A DNA stretch of 64,000 nucleotides from Streptomyces bungoensis (GCF_001514215.1 NZ_KQ948855.1:257006-321005), one strand, 5' to 3'; positions 44,503 through 53,298 are shown, counted from the stretch's first letter. Made by a program: numbers and translations. Notes: a model not told the origin generated them from the sequence alone.

Positions 44503-45873
44503 TCATCCCAGAGTCACCGTGGGCACCGGATTGCTCCCGCTCCACGAGCCGTTGAACCCGAACGACACCGAACCGCCGTCCGGCACCGACCCGTTGTACG
44601 AGGCGTTGGCGCACGACACCGCGGCGCCGGACTGGGTGCACGTGGCGTTCCAGGCCTGGGTGATCTTCTGGCCCGAGCCGAAGTTCCAGTTCACCTTCCA
44701 CCCCGACAGCGAGGCGCCGGAGCAGGAAAGCGTGACCTCGCCGGTGAAGCCGTCGTTCCACTGGCTGCTCACGGTGTAGGCGGCGGTGCAGGCGCCGCCC
44801 GTCGGCGGTGGCGGGGTGGTCGTCGTGCCGCCCAGGGCCTCCGCGATGCCGTAGTACGCCGGTTTCGGCGCGTAGTTGTCGTCGTACGGCGTCGCCGCCC
44901 CGTAGCCGGGGAAGGTGCCCGGCACCCAGGAGTCGCTGTCGGCGAAGCCCCACACGGTCACGTCGACACACCGGGTGACGGCCGCGCAGGCGGCCACCAC
45001 GGACTTGAAGTCGGCCTTCTGCTGGGTGAGTCTCGTGCTGTCGGCGGGGGTCTGCATCCTGATGTCCAGCTCGGTGATCGCCACGTCCACGCCGAGGTCG
45101 GCGAAGCGCTGGATGTTCTGCTGGAGCGTGGAGGGCACCTGGCCGAGGATCAGGTGGGCCTGCAGGCCCACGCCGTCGATCGGGACGCCCTGCGCCTTGA
45201 GGGATCTCACCAGGTTGTACAGGGCGGTGGACTTCGCGTCGACGCCCTCGACGTTGTAGTCGTTGATGTACAGCTTGGCGTCCGGGTCGGCCGCGTGCGC
45301 CCAGGTCAGGGCGTTGGCGATGTAGCCGGAGCCGAGGTTGTCGTACCAGATGGTGGAGCGGTAGGTGCCGTCCTCGTTGAACGGCTCGTTCACGACGTCC
45401 CAGGCGGCGATCTTGCCCTTGTAGCGGCCCACCTCGGTGTCGATGTGGTCGTGCAGCAGGCTGCCGAGCTGGGCCGGAGTGAAGCCGCCGTTGGTGAGCC
45501 AGCTCGGGTTCTGGTTGTGCCAGACCAGGGTGTGGCCGCGTACCTGCTGGTGGTGGGCCTGGGCGAAGGCCACGATCTGGTCGGCCTCGGTCCAGTCGAA
45601 GCTGCCCCGGGTGGGCTCGACGCTCCCCCACTTCATGGCGTTGCCCGGGGTCAGCGAGCTGAACTGGGTCCCGGCGACGTCGCCGTAGGCGCCGGTGAGC
45701 TTGGAGCCGGTGACGGCGGTGCCGACGACCTTGCCCTTGGCCGCCGCCAGGTCGCGCAGCGGGGTGTCCGCGGCGTGCGCCGCGGGCGCCGTGAGGAACA
45801 GCGCCGCTCCGGCCGCGAGGGACGCGAGCGACGCAAGTGACGTCAGGGATAAGCCCGTTCTCAGAGATCTCAT
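44503..45873 (-). CDS. GH10 endo-1,4-beta-xylanase with CBM2
   Basis: 456-residue secreted xylanase. Signal peptide (residues 1-34, ending APAAHA), GH10 catalytic barrel (about 36-340) with acid/base Glu in WDVVNEPF and nucleophile Glu in ITELDIR, a Thr/Pro linker (TTTTPPPP), and a C-terminal family 2 cellulose/xylan-binding module ([20 protein letters not shown] ... FGFNGSWSG). GGAGG lies 8 nt before ATG 45873. Close kin of the classic Streptomyces xylanase A. The palindrome CCGAAAGTTTCGG sits in the promoter region, and a LacI-type gene is adjacent upstream on the same strand. Confidence 0.95.
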   Translation of the reverse strand: MRSLRTGLSLTSLASLASLAAGAALFLTAPAAHAADTPLRDLAAAKGKVVGTAVTGSKLTGAYGDVAGTQFSSLTPGNAMKWGSVEPTRGSFDWTEADQIVAFAQAHHQQVRGHTLVWHNQNPSWLTNGGFTPAQLGSLLHDHIDTEVGRYKGKIAAWDVVNEPFNEDGTYRSTIWYDNLGSGYIANALTWAHAADPDAKLYINDYNVEGVDAKSTALYNLVRSLKAQGVPIDGVGLQAHLILGQVPSTLQQNIQRFADLGVDVAITELDIRMQTPADSTRLTQQKADFKSVVAACAAVTRCVDVTVWGFADSDSWVPGTFPGYGAATPYDDNYAPKPAYYGIAEALGGTTTTPPPPTGGACTAAYTVSSQWNDGFTGEVTLSCSGASLSGWKVNWNFGSGQKITQAWNATCTQSGAAVSCANASYNGSVPDGGSVSFGFNGSWSGSNPVPTVTLG

Positions 45874-45884
45874 CGCGGGTGCCT

Positions 45885-45897
45885 CCGAAAGTTTCGG
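45885..45897. promoter_or_regulatory. CCGAAA-N-TTTCGG palindrome upstream of the xylanase
   Basis: Perfect 6-bp arms around a single G, just 12 bp upstream of the xylanase ATG. GAAA-N-TTTC inverted repeats upstream of streptomycete xylanase genes have been implicated as repressor sites. The neighbouring LacI-family protein is the obvious candidate ligand. Confidence 0.6.
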
Positions 45898-45964
45898 TTG
45901 AAAAACCGATTGGCTTCGGAGCAGTGTGGGGTGACCCTGGGCACCCGTCAATACGCGTGCCCGC

Positions 45965-46996
45965 TCACGCCTCCTGCGGCGCCGCCGTGCTCGAGCGCAC
46001 CACGAGGGTCGTCGCCAGCTCCACCCGGGTGGCCGCCCGCTCGTCCTCGGCGCGTCCCAGTTCCAGCACGAGCCGGGCCGCGGCCTCGGCCATCTCCGTC
46101 AGCGGCTGCCGTACGGTCGTCAGCGGCGGGCCCACCCAGCGGGCCACCGGCAGGTCGTCGAAGCCGACCACGCTCAGGTCCTCCGGGACGCGCAGACCCA
46201 GCTCGCGCGCGGCCTCGTACAGGCCTAGCGCCTGCAGGTCGTTGCCCGCGAAGACGGCGGTGGGCCGGTCGGGGCGGCGCAGCAGTTCCATGCCCAGGCG
46301 GTAGCCGGCGTCGTGGTGGAAGTCGCCGGCCACGATGAGCGAGGGGTCGACGGGCACCCCGGCCGTCTCCAGCGCCGCCCGGTAGCCGTCGACCCGGGCG
46401 CGGGCGCACATCATCCGGACGGGCCCGCTGATGGCGCCGATCCGGGTGTGGCCGAGCTCCACCAGGTGGCGGGTGGCGGCGAGGCCGCCCTGCCAGTTGG
46501 TGGCGCCGATGGAGGGCACGTCCGGGCCCGGATCGCCGGCCGGGTCCATCACCACGAACGGGATGGACCGGCTGGTCAGCAGGGCCCGCTGCGACTCGTC
46601 GAGGCCGGACAGCACGAGGATCACCCCGTGCGGGCGGCGGGCGGCGACCTGGTCGGCCCAGGTCCGGCCCGGGGTGAGCCGCCCGGCCGACTCCGACAGC
46701 ACCACGCTGAGCCCCGCGTCCCGGGCCACGTTCTCCACGCCCCGGATGACCTCCATCGCCCAGGCGCTCTCCAGCTCATGGAAGACCAGGTCGATCAGCG
46801 GGGAACGGGAGGCCTCGGCGCGGCGGCGCCGGTAGCCGTAGGAACGCAGCAGTTCCTCGACGCGGGTGCGGGTGGCGGGGGCGACGTCGGCGCGGCCGTT
46901 GAGGACCTTCGAAACAGTCGGAGCGGAGACCCCGGCCTCCCGGGCGATCTCGGCGAGGGTCGCCGTCTGCGTTCCTGCGGGCTTCGAAGGTTTCAT
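45965..46996 (-). CDS. LacI-family transcriptional regulator
   Basis: 343-residue regulator: N-terminal LacI helix-turn-helix ([20 protein letters not shown]) and hinge (residues about 12-65), then a periplasmic-binding-protein-like effector domain ([59 protein letters not shown]). ATG 46996 is chosen at the start of the HTH-containing frame. It lies 91 bp upstream of the xylanase start and on the same strand, so it probably senses a xylo-oligosaccharide and represses the xylanase and perhaps itself. Function inferred from position. Confidence 0.88.
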   Translation of the reverse strand: MKPSKPAGTQTATLAEIAREAGVSAPTVSKVLNGRADVAPATRTRVEELLRSYGYRRRRAEASRSPLIDLVFHELESAWAMEVIRGVENVARDAGLSVVLSESAGRLTPGRTWADQVAARRPHGVILVLSGLDESQRALLTSRSIPFVVMDPAGDPGPDVPSIGATNWQGGLAATRHLVELGHTRIGAISGPVRMMCARARVDGYRAALETAGVPVDPSLIVAGDFHHDAGYRLGMELLRRPDRPTAVFAGNDLQALGLYEAARELGLRVPEDLSVVGFDDLPVARWVGPPLTTVRQPLTEMAEAAARLVLELGRAEDERAATRVELATTLVVRSSTAAPQEA

Positions 46997-47132
46997 GCCG
47001 GCGATCGTATCCCCGCGGGACCGTCTGGCGAAGGGGCGCGCTCGGCGGGGTTGCCCCGGAAGATTCGGCTCCCTGACCGAAATATTCGCCACGCCCTGGT
47101 GCAGAACGGGGCGCGGTTGGGGCGGGCAACGC

Positions 47133-47167
47133 GAAACCCCGCCCCCCGTGATCGGGGGCGGGGTTTC
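47133..47167 (-). terminator. Strong hairpin directly after the tRNA gene
   Basis: Perfect 14-bp stem (47133-47146 with 47154-47167) and 7-nt loop, beginning 2 bp beyond the encoded CCA of the tRNA on the minus strand. This is an intrinsic terminator for a monocistronic RNA gene. Confidence 0.9.
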
Positions 47168-47169
47168 AG

Positions 47170-47242
47170 TGGAGCGCCGGGCAGGCCTTGCACCTGCATT
47201 TCCCCGCAGGAAGCGGGGCGTCTTTCCTTGGACCACCAACGC
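47170..47242 (-). tRNA. Atypical tRNA-Gly(UCC)
   Basis: A 73-nt minus-strand sequence folds as a complete tRNA with encoded CCA. Acceptor GCGTTGG pairs with CCGGCGC (two G-U pairs), discriminator U as in bacterial tRNA-Gly. D arm GTC/GAC with loop CAAGGAAA, keeping A14, G18G19 and A21; U8 is present. Anticodon arm CCCCG/CGGGG with loop CTTCCTG gives anticodon UCC (glycine). T arm GCAGG/CCTGC has loop TGCAAGG. Oddities are G at the psi55 position (UGCA instead of T-psi-C-R) and U37. Lack of T-psi-C is a known feature of staphylococcal glycine tRNAs dedicated to peptidoglycan bridges. Streptomyces wall has a glycine bridge made by Fem-type ligases. Stem integrity says it is real rather than a pseudogene. 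Confidence 0.82.
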
Positions 47243-47282
47243 ACGTCGTCCGGACCGTTGTTCCGGCCGTTCGCGTGTGATG

Positions 47283-47288
47283 ATCATA
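47283..47288 (-). promoter_or_regulatory. Candidate -10 box of the tRNA gene
   Basis: TATGAT on the minus strand, 41 nt upstream of the tRNA 5' end; a weak -35-like TGCGGA lies about 18 nt before it. Fits a short-leader housekeeping promoter. Confidence 0.5.
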
Positions 47289-47320
47289 GCGCACCTTGGC
47301 GGGTGTCCGCACCTTCGAGG

Positions 47321-47755
47321 TCAGGCGCCCTTGCGCTCGGTCAGGCCGAGCTGGGCCATGATGGCGCCGGTGTCGAGATAGGCGCGGGCTTCCTGGATCT
47401 TGTTGTCCTTGACCTCGTAGATGTCGCACGCGTGCACCGTGACGTGCCGGCCGGTGGCGGGCACCGTCCCGGCGTGCAGGATCAGGTCGCCCGTCTGGGT
47501 CCCGTCGCCGGTGTACTCGATGACCACCGTGTCCCCCTGGGCCGTGAGGTGGTCGACCGTGAACGTGCCGTCGGGCATCGCGTCGAACAGGGACCTGGCG
47601 AGCCGCGTGAAGCCCTCCGGGCCCTTGAGCGTCCTGCCGCTGCCCTCCTCGACCAGGGTGCAGTCGGGCGCCACCGACTCCGCGATGGCCTCGTAGTCGC
47701 GGTTGTTCCACGCCGAGAAGAGGTCGCGGATGAACCTTTCGGTGTCCTGTGCCAT
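47321..47755 (-). CDS. SnoaL-like / NTF2-family protein
   Basis: 144-residue protein of the SnoaL-like polyketide cyclase (NTF2 fold) family: FIRDLFSAWNNRDYEAIAES, TLVEEGSGRTLKGPEGF, VVIEYTGDGTQTGDL, and VHACDIYEVKDNKIQEARAY. The family includes ester cyclases and proteins with unknown small-molecule substrates. No secretion signal. GGGAGG-type site precedes ATG 47755. No polyketide genes nearby, so the function is likely general. Confidence 0.88.
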   Translation of the reverse strand: MAQDTERFIRDLFSAWNNRDYEAIAESVAPDCTLVEEGSGRTLKGPEGFTRLARSLFDAMPDGTFTVDHLTAQGDTVVIEYTGDGTQTGDLILHAGTVPATGRHVTVHACDIYEVKDNKIQEARAYLDTGAIMAQLGLTERKGA

Positions 47756-47860
47756 GGGAGCCTCCGTCTTCCCCGAGCCGGGGCGCTCTCCCGATGAGTC
47801 CGAGCAGCCCTCCCTCCATGCTGGCGCCGGGCCAGGGCGCCTGCATCTCGGCGGTCCGGG

Positions 47861-48118
47861 CTATTCCCCGTCGGCGGACTCGAACCGCCACCGGTGCACC
47901 GGCCGCGTCACCAACGGGGCGTCCGGCTCGGGCAGTTCGGGCAGGTCGGCGTCGTACGGCGCGTCCCACCACGTGATCACCAGCACCCGGTCCTGCGGCG
48001 CCCGGAAGGTCTCCCGGCGCACCGGCTCCGGGGCGAGGCCCTGGCCGCGCACCCAGGCCAGCAGCTCCTCGCCCCGGCCCGCGGCGGCCCGGGCCTCCCA
48101 CATCAGGGCGACCGTCAC
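47861..48118 (-). CDS. Small conserved hypothetical protein after tsaD
   Basis: 85-residue protein beginning at GTG 48118, which overlaps the tsaD stop by 4 nt (GTGA). Sequence starts [22 protein letters not shown] and contains [10 protein letters not shown], reminiscent of small ferredoxin-like alpha/beta (antibiotic-monooxygenase-like) folds. Coupled to the tsaB-rimI-tsaD operon, but no link to tRNA modification is known to me. Confidence 0.72.
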   Translation of the reverse strand: MTVALMWEARAAAGRGEELLAWVRGQGLAPEPVRRETFRAPQDRVLVITWWDAPYDADLPELPEPDAPLVTRPVHRWRFESADGE

Positions 48119-49206
48119 GAGTACAGGTTCCCGGCGCCGGCCTCGTGCACGTGGTCGTGGCCGTGCCCGGGGACGTGAGGATCCGTCACCGGCAGGGAGG
48201 AGTCGGCGGACAGGTCCCAGCTCGATGCGGCCCGGCCCCGGGCGACCATCTCGGCGCCGAGCGCCGCGACCATCGCGCCGTTGTCCGTGCACAGCTTGGG
48301 ACGCGGGACGCGCAGCCGGATGCCGGACGCCTCGCAGCGCTCCTGCGCCAGGGCGCGCAGCCGCGAGTTGGCGGCCACGCCACCGCCGATCATCAGGTGG
48401 TCGACGCCCTCGTCCTTGCAGGCGCGCACCGCCTTGCGGGTCAGGACGTCGACGACGGCCTCCTGGAAGGAGGCGGCCACGTCGCGGACCGGGACCTCCT
48501 CGCCGGCCGCCCGCTTGGCCTCGATCCAGCGGGCCACCGCCGTCTTCAGCCCGGAGAAGGAGAAGTCGTACAGCGGGTCGCGCGGGCCGGTCAGGCCGCG
48601 CGGGAAGGCGATCGCCGCCGGGTCGCCCTCCCGGGCGTAGCGGTCGATGACCGGGCCGCCCGGGAAGCCGAGGTCCAGCACGCGGGCGATCTTGTCGAAG
48701 GCCTCGCCGGCCGCGTCGTCGATGGTGGACCCCAGCGGGCGGACGTCGGAGGTGATGTCCGAGGACAGCAGCAGCGAGGAGTGGCCGCCGGACACCAGCA
48801 GCGCCATCGTCGGCTCGGGCAGCGGGCCGTGCTCCAGCTGGTCCACGCAGATGTGCGAGGCGAGGTGGTTGACGCCGTAGAGCGGCTTGCCGAGCGCGTA
48901 GGCGTACGCCTTGGCCGCCGAGACGCCGACGAGCAGCGCGCCCGCGAGGCCGGGACCCGCGGTCACGGCCACGCCGTCGAGGTCGCGGGCGGAGACGCCC
49001 GCCTGTTTCAGCGCGCGGTCGATGGTCGGGACCATCGCCTCCAGGTGCGCGCGGGAGGCGACCTCGGGGACGACGCCGCCGAAACGGGCGTGCTCGTCGA
49101 CACTGGAGGCGACGGCGTCCGCCAGCAGGGTGGTGCCGCGGACGATGCCGACGCCGGTCTCGTCGCAGGAGGTCTCGATGCCGAGGACGAGGGGTTCGTC
49201 AGCCAT
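48115..49206 (-). CDS. tsaD: TsaD, tRNA N6-threonylcarbamoyladenosine transferase
   Basis: 363-residue Kae1/TsaD enzyme, catalytic subunit for t6A37 synthesis on ANN-decoding tRNAs. Landmarks: [14 protein letters not shown], the metal-binding [21 protein letters not shown], and [14 protein letters not shown]. The C-terminal tail is His-rich ([14 protein letters not shown]), possibly metal binding. ATG 49206 overlaps the rimI stop by 8 nt. Works with TsaB, TsaE (both in this window) and TsaC. Confidence 0.97.
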   Translation of the reverse strand: MADEPLVLGIETSCDETGVGIVRGTTLLADAVASSVDEHARFGGVVPEVASRAHLEAMVPTIDRALKQAGVSARDLDGVAVTAGPGLAGALLVGVSAAKAYAYALGKPLYGVNHLASHICVDQLEHGPLPEPTMALLVSGGHSSLLLSSDITSDVRPLGSTIDDAAGEAFDKIARVLDLGFPGGPVIDRYAREGDPAAIAFPRGLTGPRDPLYDFSFSGLKTAVARWIEAKRAAGEEVPVRDVAASFQEAVVDVLTRKAVRACKDEGVDHLMIGGGVAANSRLRALAQERCEASGIRLRVPRPKLCTDNGAMVAALGAEMVARGRAASSWDLSADSSLPVTDPHVPGHGHDHVHEAGAGNLYS

Positions 49207-49747
49207 TGATCTCGGTTCCTTGTACGGATGCGGAGGGGTCGGTGAGGCGCATCACCAGGGCGTCGACGTTCCCCGGCTGGTAGTAGCCGCGCCGGAAGCC
49301 GACGGGTTCGAAGCCGAAGCGCTCGTACAGCTTCTGGGCGGGGAGGTTGTCGACCCGGCACTCGAGCATCACCTCGTGACACTCGAAGGCGGTGGCCGCC
49401 CGCAGCAGGTCGGACAGCAGCCGCGCGCCCAGGCCGGTGCCCTGGTGGTCGCGGGCGACGGCGATGGTCTGGACGTCGCCCAGGTCCCCGGAGGCGGTCA
49501 GGCCGGCGTACCCGAGGATCCGGCCGGCCTCCGCCGTCTCCTCGGCTTCCCCGGCTTCCCCGGTCTCTCCCGTCTCCCCCGTCTCCTCGGCGACTACGTA
49601 CCGGCGGGTCGCCCCGGGGCCCCGGGAGTGGGCCAGCTCGGACCAGAACATGCCCCGGGACCAGGCGTCCTGGGGAAAGAGGTCCTTCTCCAGACCCAGC
49701 ACCGGGTCGATGTCCCACCAGCGCATCTCGCGCAGTCGTACGGTCAC
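49199..49747 (-). CDS. rimI: RimI, ribosomal protein bS18-alanine N-acetyltransferase
   Basis: 182-residue GNAT acetyltransferase: [20 protein letters not shown] at the N-terminus, acetyl-CoA motif [21 protein letters not shown], and [17 protein letters not shown]. The usual position between tsaB and tsaD is kept. Start GTG 49747 overlaps the tsaB stop by 4 nt. A low-complexity insertion ([20 protein letters not shown]) at about residues 52-72 is an expanded Glu-Thr-Gly loop absent from typical RimI. Confidence 0.93.
   Translation of the reverse strand: MTVRLREMRWWDIDPVLGLEKDLFPQDAWSRGMFWSELAHSRGPGATRRYVVAEETGETGETGEAGEAEETAEAGRILGYAGLTASGDLGDVQTIAVARDHQGTGLGARLLSDLLRAATAFECHEVMLECRVDNLPAQKLYERFGFEPVGFRRGYYQPGNVDALVMRLTDPSASVQGTEING
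49526..49592 (-). repeat. Short tandem GAG-ACG-GGG codon expansion in rimI
   Basis: Approximate 9-bp repeats encode [14 protein letters not shown] inside rimI. The length keeps the frame. Looks like slippage-prone microsatellite DNA. Confidence 0.6.
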
Positions 49748-50400
49748 TTCGGCGTGACCACCTTGTAGTTCCTGGGGACCTGCGCGTCCGGGCGGCGCAG
49801 GTACAGCGGACGGGGCGCCGGCAGCTCCTCGCCCGCGGCCAGCTTCCCGGCGGCGAGCGAGGCGAGGGCGGCGGCCGAGACGTGTTCGGGCTCGTGGGCG
49901 CTCGGGAAGGTGTCCGGGTAGAGCAGCGCGCCCGCGCCGACGGCCGGGAGCCCGGCGACCCGCTCGGCGATGTCGGCGGGCCGGTCGACGGCCGGGTCGG
50001 TCAGGCGCGTGTGCGAGTCGGCGTACGTGGCCCAGTAGACCTCCTTGCGCCGGGCGTCGGTCGCCACGACGAAGGGGCCCTTCTCGATGTCGGCGGCGTA
50101 GGCGAGGCCGTCCAGCGTGCACACGCCGTGCACGGGGACGCCGAGCGCAAGGCCGAAGGTGTCGGCGGTCATCAGGCCGACGCGCAGACCGGTGTACGGC
50201 CCGGGCCCGATGCCCACGACGATCCCGGTGACGGCGTCCAGTCTGAGCCCGGCCTCGGCGAGCACGCGGTCGACGGCCGGCAGCAGCAGCTCTCCGTGCC
50301 GGCGCGCGTCCACCTGGGTCGAGGAGGCGATGACGTCCGTGCCGTCGTGCAGCGCGACGGTGACGGCGGGGGTGGCGGTATCCAGAGCGAGCAAGAGCAC
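49744..50400 (-). CDS. tsaB: TsaB, t6A biosynthesis partner of TsaD
   Basis: 218-residue ASKHA-fold protein: LLLALDTATPAVTVALHDG, GIVVGIGPGPYTGLRVGLMT and GVCTLDGLAYA. TsaB lacks the catalytic metal site of TsaD and acts as its scaffold. First gene of the tsaB-rimI-tsaD operon; divergent from the plus-strand gene at 50514. Confidence 0.95.
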   Translation of the reverse strand: MLLLALDTATPAVTVALHDGTDVIASSTQVDARRHGELLLPAVDRVLAEAGLRLDAVTGIVVGIGPGPYTGLRVGLMTADTFGLALGVPVHGVCTLDGLAYAADIEKGPFVVATDARRKEVYWATYADSHTRLTDPAVDRPADIAERVAGLPAVGAGALLYPDTFPSAHEPEHVSAAALASLAAGKLAAGEELPAPRPLYLRRPDAQVPRNYKVVTPK

Positions 50401-50513
50401 GCGAACAGCCTACGGCGCCCGCGCCTCGCGCACGGCCGCCCCGGACGGACGGTCACCGACTGCTACGGTTCGTACGAAGTACGACATATGGTACGAGGCA
50501 GAGGTGGGCGCAC

Positions 50514-51071
50514 GTGGCAGGGAGCAGTTCGGGGATCGTGGCCTGCCTCACCGCGGCGGCCGTCGGAACCGTCGGATTCCTCGCCTACCAGGCACGGGCG
50601 ACCGTCCCGGCCAGTCTGAGCGGCCGGCCCGGTCCGAGCGCCTCGCACGCGCCGGCCACCACCAAGGCCCCCCGCGACCCGCGCAACCCGGCCGCCCTGC
50701 CGAGCGGCTCCGGTACGGGTGAACGGGTCGTGTACTCGGTGGACGACGACCGGGTCTGGCTGGTCGACGAGCACAACCAGGTGCTGCGCAGCTTCGGCGT
50801 GAACCCCGGCACCGTCGACCCGCCGGTGGGCACGTACTGGGTCACGTCCCGGTCCAACGCGGTCACCGGCACGGACGGCGTGCCCATCGAGCACGTGGTG
50901 CGGTTCACCAGCGTGGACGGGGTGGTGATCGGCTTCAGCGCGGTGGTCGGCGTCGGCGCGGACACGACGACGGGGAGCGTCAAGACGGGCGGGATCCGGG
51001 AGCGGCGGGAGGACGGCGACGCGATGTGGAAGTTCGCCACGATCGGTGAGCGGGTGGTGGTGATCCGCTAG
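50514..51071 (+). CDS. Membrane-anchored hypothetical protein, L,D-transpeptidase-like repeat region
   Basis: 185-residue protein starting at GTG 50514, with GAGGTG upstream. N-terminal signal-anchor (GIVACLTAAAVGTVGFLAYQ), Pro/Ala/Thr-rich linker, then an extracellular domain (VYSVDDDRVWLVDEHNQVLR, then YWVTSRSNAVTGTDGVPIEH) whose strand pattern recalls the YkuD-type L,D-transpeptidase fold. The catalytic HxxxCx14-SxGC block is not present, so if related it is non-catalytic. Conserved neighbourhood next to the tsa genes suggests a core gene of unknown role. Confidence 0.75.
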   Translation: MAGSSSGIVACLTAAAVGTVGFLAYQARATVPASLSGRPGPSASHAPATTKAPRDPRNPAALPSGSGTGERVVYSVDDDRVWLVDEHNQVLRSFGVNPGTVDPPVGTYWVTSRSNAVTGTDGVPIEHVVRFTSVDGVVIGFSAVVGVGADTTTGSVKTGGIRERREDGDAMWKFATIGERVVVIR

Positions 51072-51090
51072 GGGCCGGGGCCTGGAGGGT

Positions 51091-51270
51091 CTAGGCAGCC
51101 TGCGGCCGCTTCTCGGCCCGTCCCGGGCGCTCGGGGTCCGGCGCGCGGGGCGGCCGGGAGACCGCGTCCGCCGCCGCGCAGGACGCCAGGAGTTCACGCA
51201 TGGACACGCCGGTCGCTTCGGTGCGCAGGGACGGCCGGGCCGGCCGCGCCGGGGGGCGGGATGCGGTCAT
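51091..51270 (-). CDS. Small basic protein behind an iron box
   Basis: 59-residue protein with an AGGAGG ribosome binding site 5 nt before ATG 51270. It is basic and Pro/Arg-rich, with a short helical middle (VSMRELLASCAADAV) containing one Cys. A perfect 22-bp palindrome matching the iron-regulator box lies 29-50 bp upstream of the ATG, so it is probably derepressed under iron limitation. No family recognised. Confidence 0.6.
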   Translation of the reverse strand: MTASRPPARPARPSLRTEATGVSMRELLASCAAADAVSRPPRAPDPERPGRAEKRPQAA

Positions 51271-51298
51271 GGACGCCTCCTGAAGTGCGAGGGCCGGC

Positions 51299-51320
51299 GT
51301 GGTTAGGCACGCCTAACCAC
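51299..51320. promoter_or_regulatory. Iron box (DmdR/IdeR-type operator)
   Basis: Palindrome GTGGTTAGGC-AC-GCCTAACCAC with perfect 10-bp arms. The core TTAGGC...GCCTAA is the streptomycete DmdR/IdeR iron-box pattern. It lies between tsaE and the small gene, directly upstream of the latter. Confidence 0.75.
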
Positions 51321-51425
51321 GGGCTGACTCCCATGTGACCACGCCCGGGGTGCGCTGCGCAATATGGTGCCGACACGGTGTCGGGAACCGGCGGGAGATC
51401 CCGCGGGCGGATCCGACGTGGCCGG

Positions 51426-51938
51426 TCAGGCGGCCAGGGTCTCCAGGCCGGCCTCCGCCCACCGCTCCCCGAGCCCGGTCAGCGTCACGTGGCGCACCTC
51501 GTCCACGGTGTCGCCGACGGCGCGGTGGATGACGACCTGCAGCCGGTCCTCGGTCAGCTCCTCGACCTTGCCCTCGCCCCACTCCACGACGATCACCGAG
51601 TCGGGCAGGGAGACGTCGAGGTCCAGGTCCTCCATCTCGTCGAGGCCGCCGGAGAGCCGGTAGGCGTCGACGTGGACCAGGGGCGGGCCACCGCCCAGAG
51701 AGGGGTGCACACGGGCGATCACGAAGGTCGGCGAGGTGACGGCGCCGCGCACCCCGAGCCCCTCGCCGAGCCCGCGGGTCAGCGTCGTCTTGCCCGCGCC
51801 CAGCTCCCCGGTGAGCATGACCAGGTCGCCCGCGCGCAGCAGCTTGGCGAGGCGCCGGCCCAGGTCCCGCATCTGCTCGGGAGAGGTGACGGTCAGCCGG
51901 GTCTCAGCGGGGTTGTGCGGTGCTGCTGGTGCTTCCAT
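51426..51938 (-). CDS. tsaE: TsaE, t6A biosynthesis ATPase
   Basis: 170-residue P-loop ATPase: Walker A LTGELGAGKTTLTRGL, SPTFVIARVH, VHVDAYRL and IVVEWGEGKVEEL. TsaE binds the TsaB-TsaD dimer and its ATPase resets the complex. The start overlaps the 3' end of the hydrolase gene by 35 bp, linking it to the alr-hydrolase-tsaE operon. Confidence 0.95.
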   Translation of the reverse strand: MEAPAAPHNPAETRLTVTSPEQMRDLGRRLAKLLRAGDLVMLTGELGAGKTTLTRGLGEGLGVRGAVTSPTFVIARVHPSLGGGPPLVHVDAYRLSGGLDEMEDLDLDVSLPDSVIVVEWGEGKVEELTEDRLQVVIHRAVGDTVDEVRHVTLTGLGERWAEAGLETLAA

Positions 51939-53163
51939 AACCGCTAACGGTAGCCCCTGCCGGCACGGCGCCCGCGCGGGTGAGCAGGTCGGCGAGGCGG
52001 TCGGTGACCACTTCCGGGTGCTCCAGCATCACCAGGTGCCCGGCGTCCGGCACGAGCACCAGTTCGGCGTCCGGCAGCAGGTCGGCGATGGCCTCGCTGT
52101 GCTCGCTGGGCGTGACCAGGTCCTGCACACCGGCCAGCACGAGCACCGGGAAGTCCCGGAAGCAGGCGAGGGCCTCGGTCTTGTCGTGGTCGGTGAAGGC
52201 CGGGTAGAACTGCGCGACCACGTCGATGGGCGTCGCCTCGATCATCCGCTCGGCGAACCGCTCGACGGCCGGGTCGACGTCCCGGGAGGCGAAGGAGTAC
52301 CGCTTGATGACCCCGGCGAACAGGTCGGCGGTGGCCCGGCGCCCCTTCTCCACCAGCTCCGCCTGCTGGCCGAGCGCCTTCAGCACACCGGGGAGGATCC
52401 GGCGCACCGCGTTGACGCCGGCCACCGGGAGCCCGAAGTTGACCTCGCCCATCCGCCCCGACGAGGTGCCGACGAAGGCGGTGGCGACGACCCGGTCGCG
52501 GATCAGCTCCGGGAACTGGGCGGCCAGCGCCATCATGGTCATCCCGCCCATGGAGTGCCCGACCAGCACGATCGGCCCGGTCGGCACGGCCGCGTCGATG
52601 ACCGCCTTCAGGTCGCGGCCGAGCTGGTCGATGGTGACGGGCGCGCCGTCCCGGGTCTGTGCCACGCCCCGCCCGGACCGGCCGTGGCTGCGCTGGTCCC
52701 AGTGCACGGTCCGGACGACCCCGCGCAGAGCGGCGCGCTGGAAGTGCCAGGAGTCCTGGCTGAGGCAGTAGCCGTGGCAGAAGACGACGGTGACCGGGGC
52801 GGGCGCCTTGCGTCCGAAGAGCCGCCGGCGGCGCGGGGAGACACCGGGGCCCGGGTCCGGCTCGACGTCGTCGACCTCGTAGTACAGCTCGGTGCCGTCG
52901 TCGGCGTACGCCTTGCCCGGCGTGCCGCGCAGGGTGCCGTAGGGGCCCGCGGAGTCCAGCGCGAGCCGCGCCTTCCTGCGCATCCCGCGGCCGACCGTCA
53001 TCCGCTCGATGGCGACCCCGGCGGCCGCGCCCGCGGCGAGCACGCCTATCGCGGCGCCGGCGAGGCCGGTCGCCCTGCGCAGGCTCCCGGCCGCCCCCGC
53101 GGCGGAGGCGGCGGCCGCCGAGGCGACGACGTCCGCCACGGCCTCCGCACTGCTCTCGCTCAC
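51904..53163 (-). CDS. Alpha/beta hydrolase with N-terminal membrane segment
   Basis: 419-residue protein. The first ~55 residues are Ala-rich with a hydrophobic helix (TGLAGAAIGVLAAGAAAGVA); the rest is an alpha/beta hydrolase with nucleophile Ser in VLVGHSMGGMT, oxyanion region VVFCHGYCLSQDSW, acid Asp in LAGVQDLVTP and His in DAGHLVMLE. GTG 53163 is chosen because GAAGAGGAG precedes it. Conserved between alr and tsaE in streptomycetes. Substrate unknown; membrane association suggests a lipid or ester. Confidence 0.9.
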   Translation of the reverse strand: MSESSAEAVADVVASAAAASAAGAAGSLRRATGLAGAAIGVLAAGAAAGVAIERMTVGRGMRRKARLALDSAGPYGTLRGTPGKAYADDGTELYYEVDDVEPDPGPGVSPRRRRLFGRKAPAPVTVVFCHGYCLSQDSWHFQRAALRGVVRTVHWDQRSHGRSGRGVAQTRDGAPVTIDQLGRDLKAVIDAAVPTGPIVLVGHSMGGMTMMALAAQFPELIRDRVVATAFVGTSSGRMGEVNFGLPVAGVNAVRRILPGVLKALGQQAELVEKGRRATADLFAGVIKRYSFASRDVDPAVERFAERMIEATPIDVVAQFYPAFTDHDKTEALACFRDFPVLVLAGVQDLVTPSEHSEAIADLLPDAELVLVPDAGHLVMLEHPEVVTDRLADLLTRAGAVPAGATVSGYGSTSSTAQPR

Positions 53164-53298
53164 GTACCGCTCCTCTTCGCCGTACTGCAGTTCGCTGGGT
53201 GAGTGAAACAGGTGGTACCGCTGTGGTGCTCGCTTGTCCGTGTTGCCCTCGGGGACCGGTGTAACCGGCCGCGGGAAGTGCACCGCCCCCCGAAGGGA

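Noticed and set aside
47170..47242. tRNA pseudogene interpretation
   Set aside because: All four stems pair, identity elements for glycine and encoded CCA are present, and a dedicated terminator follows, which argues for a functional RNA.
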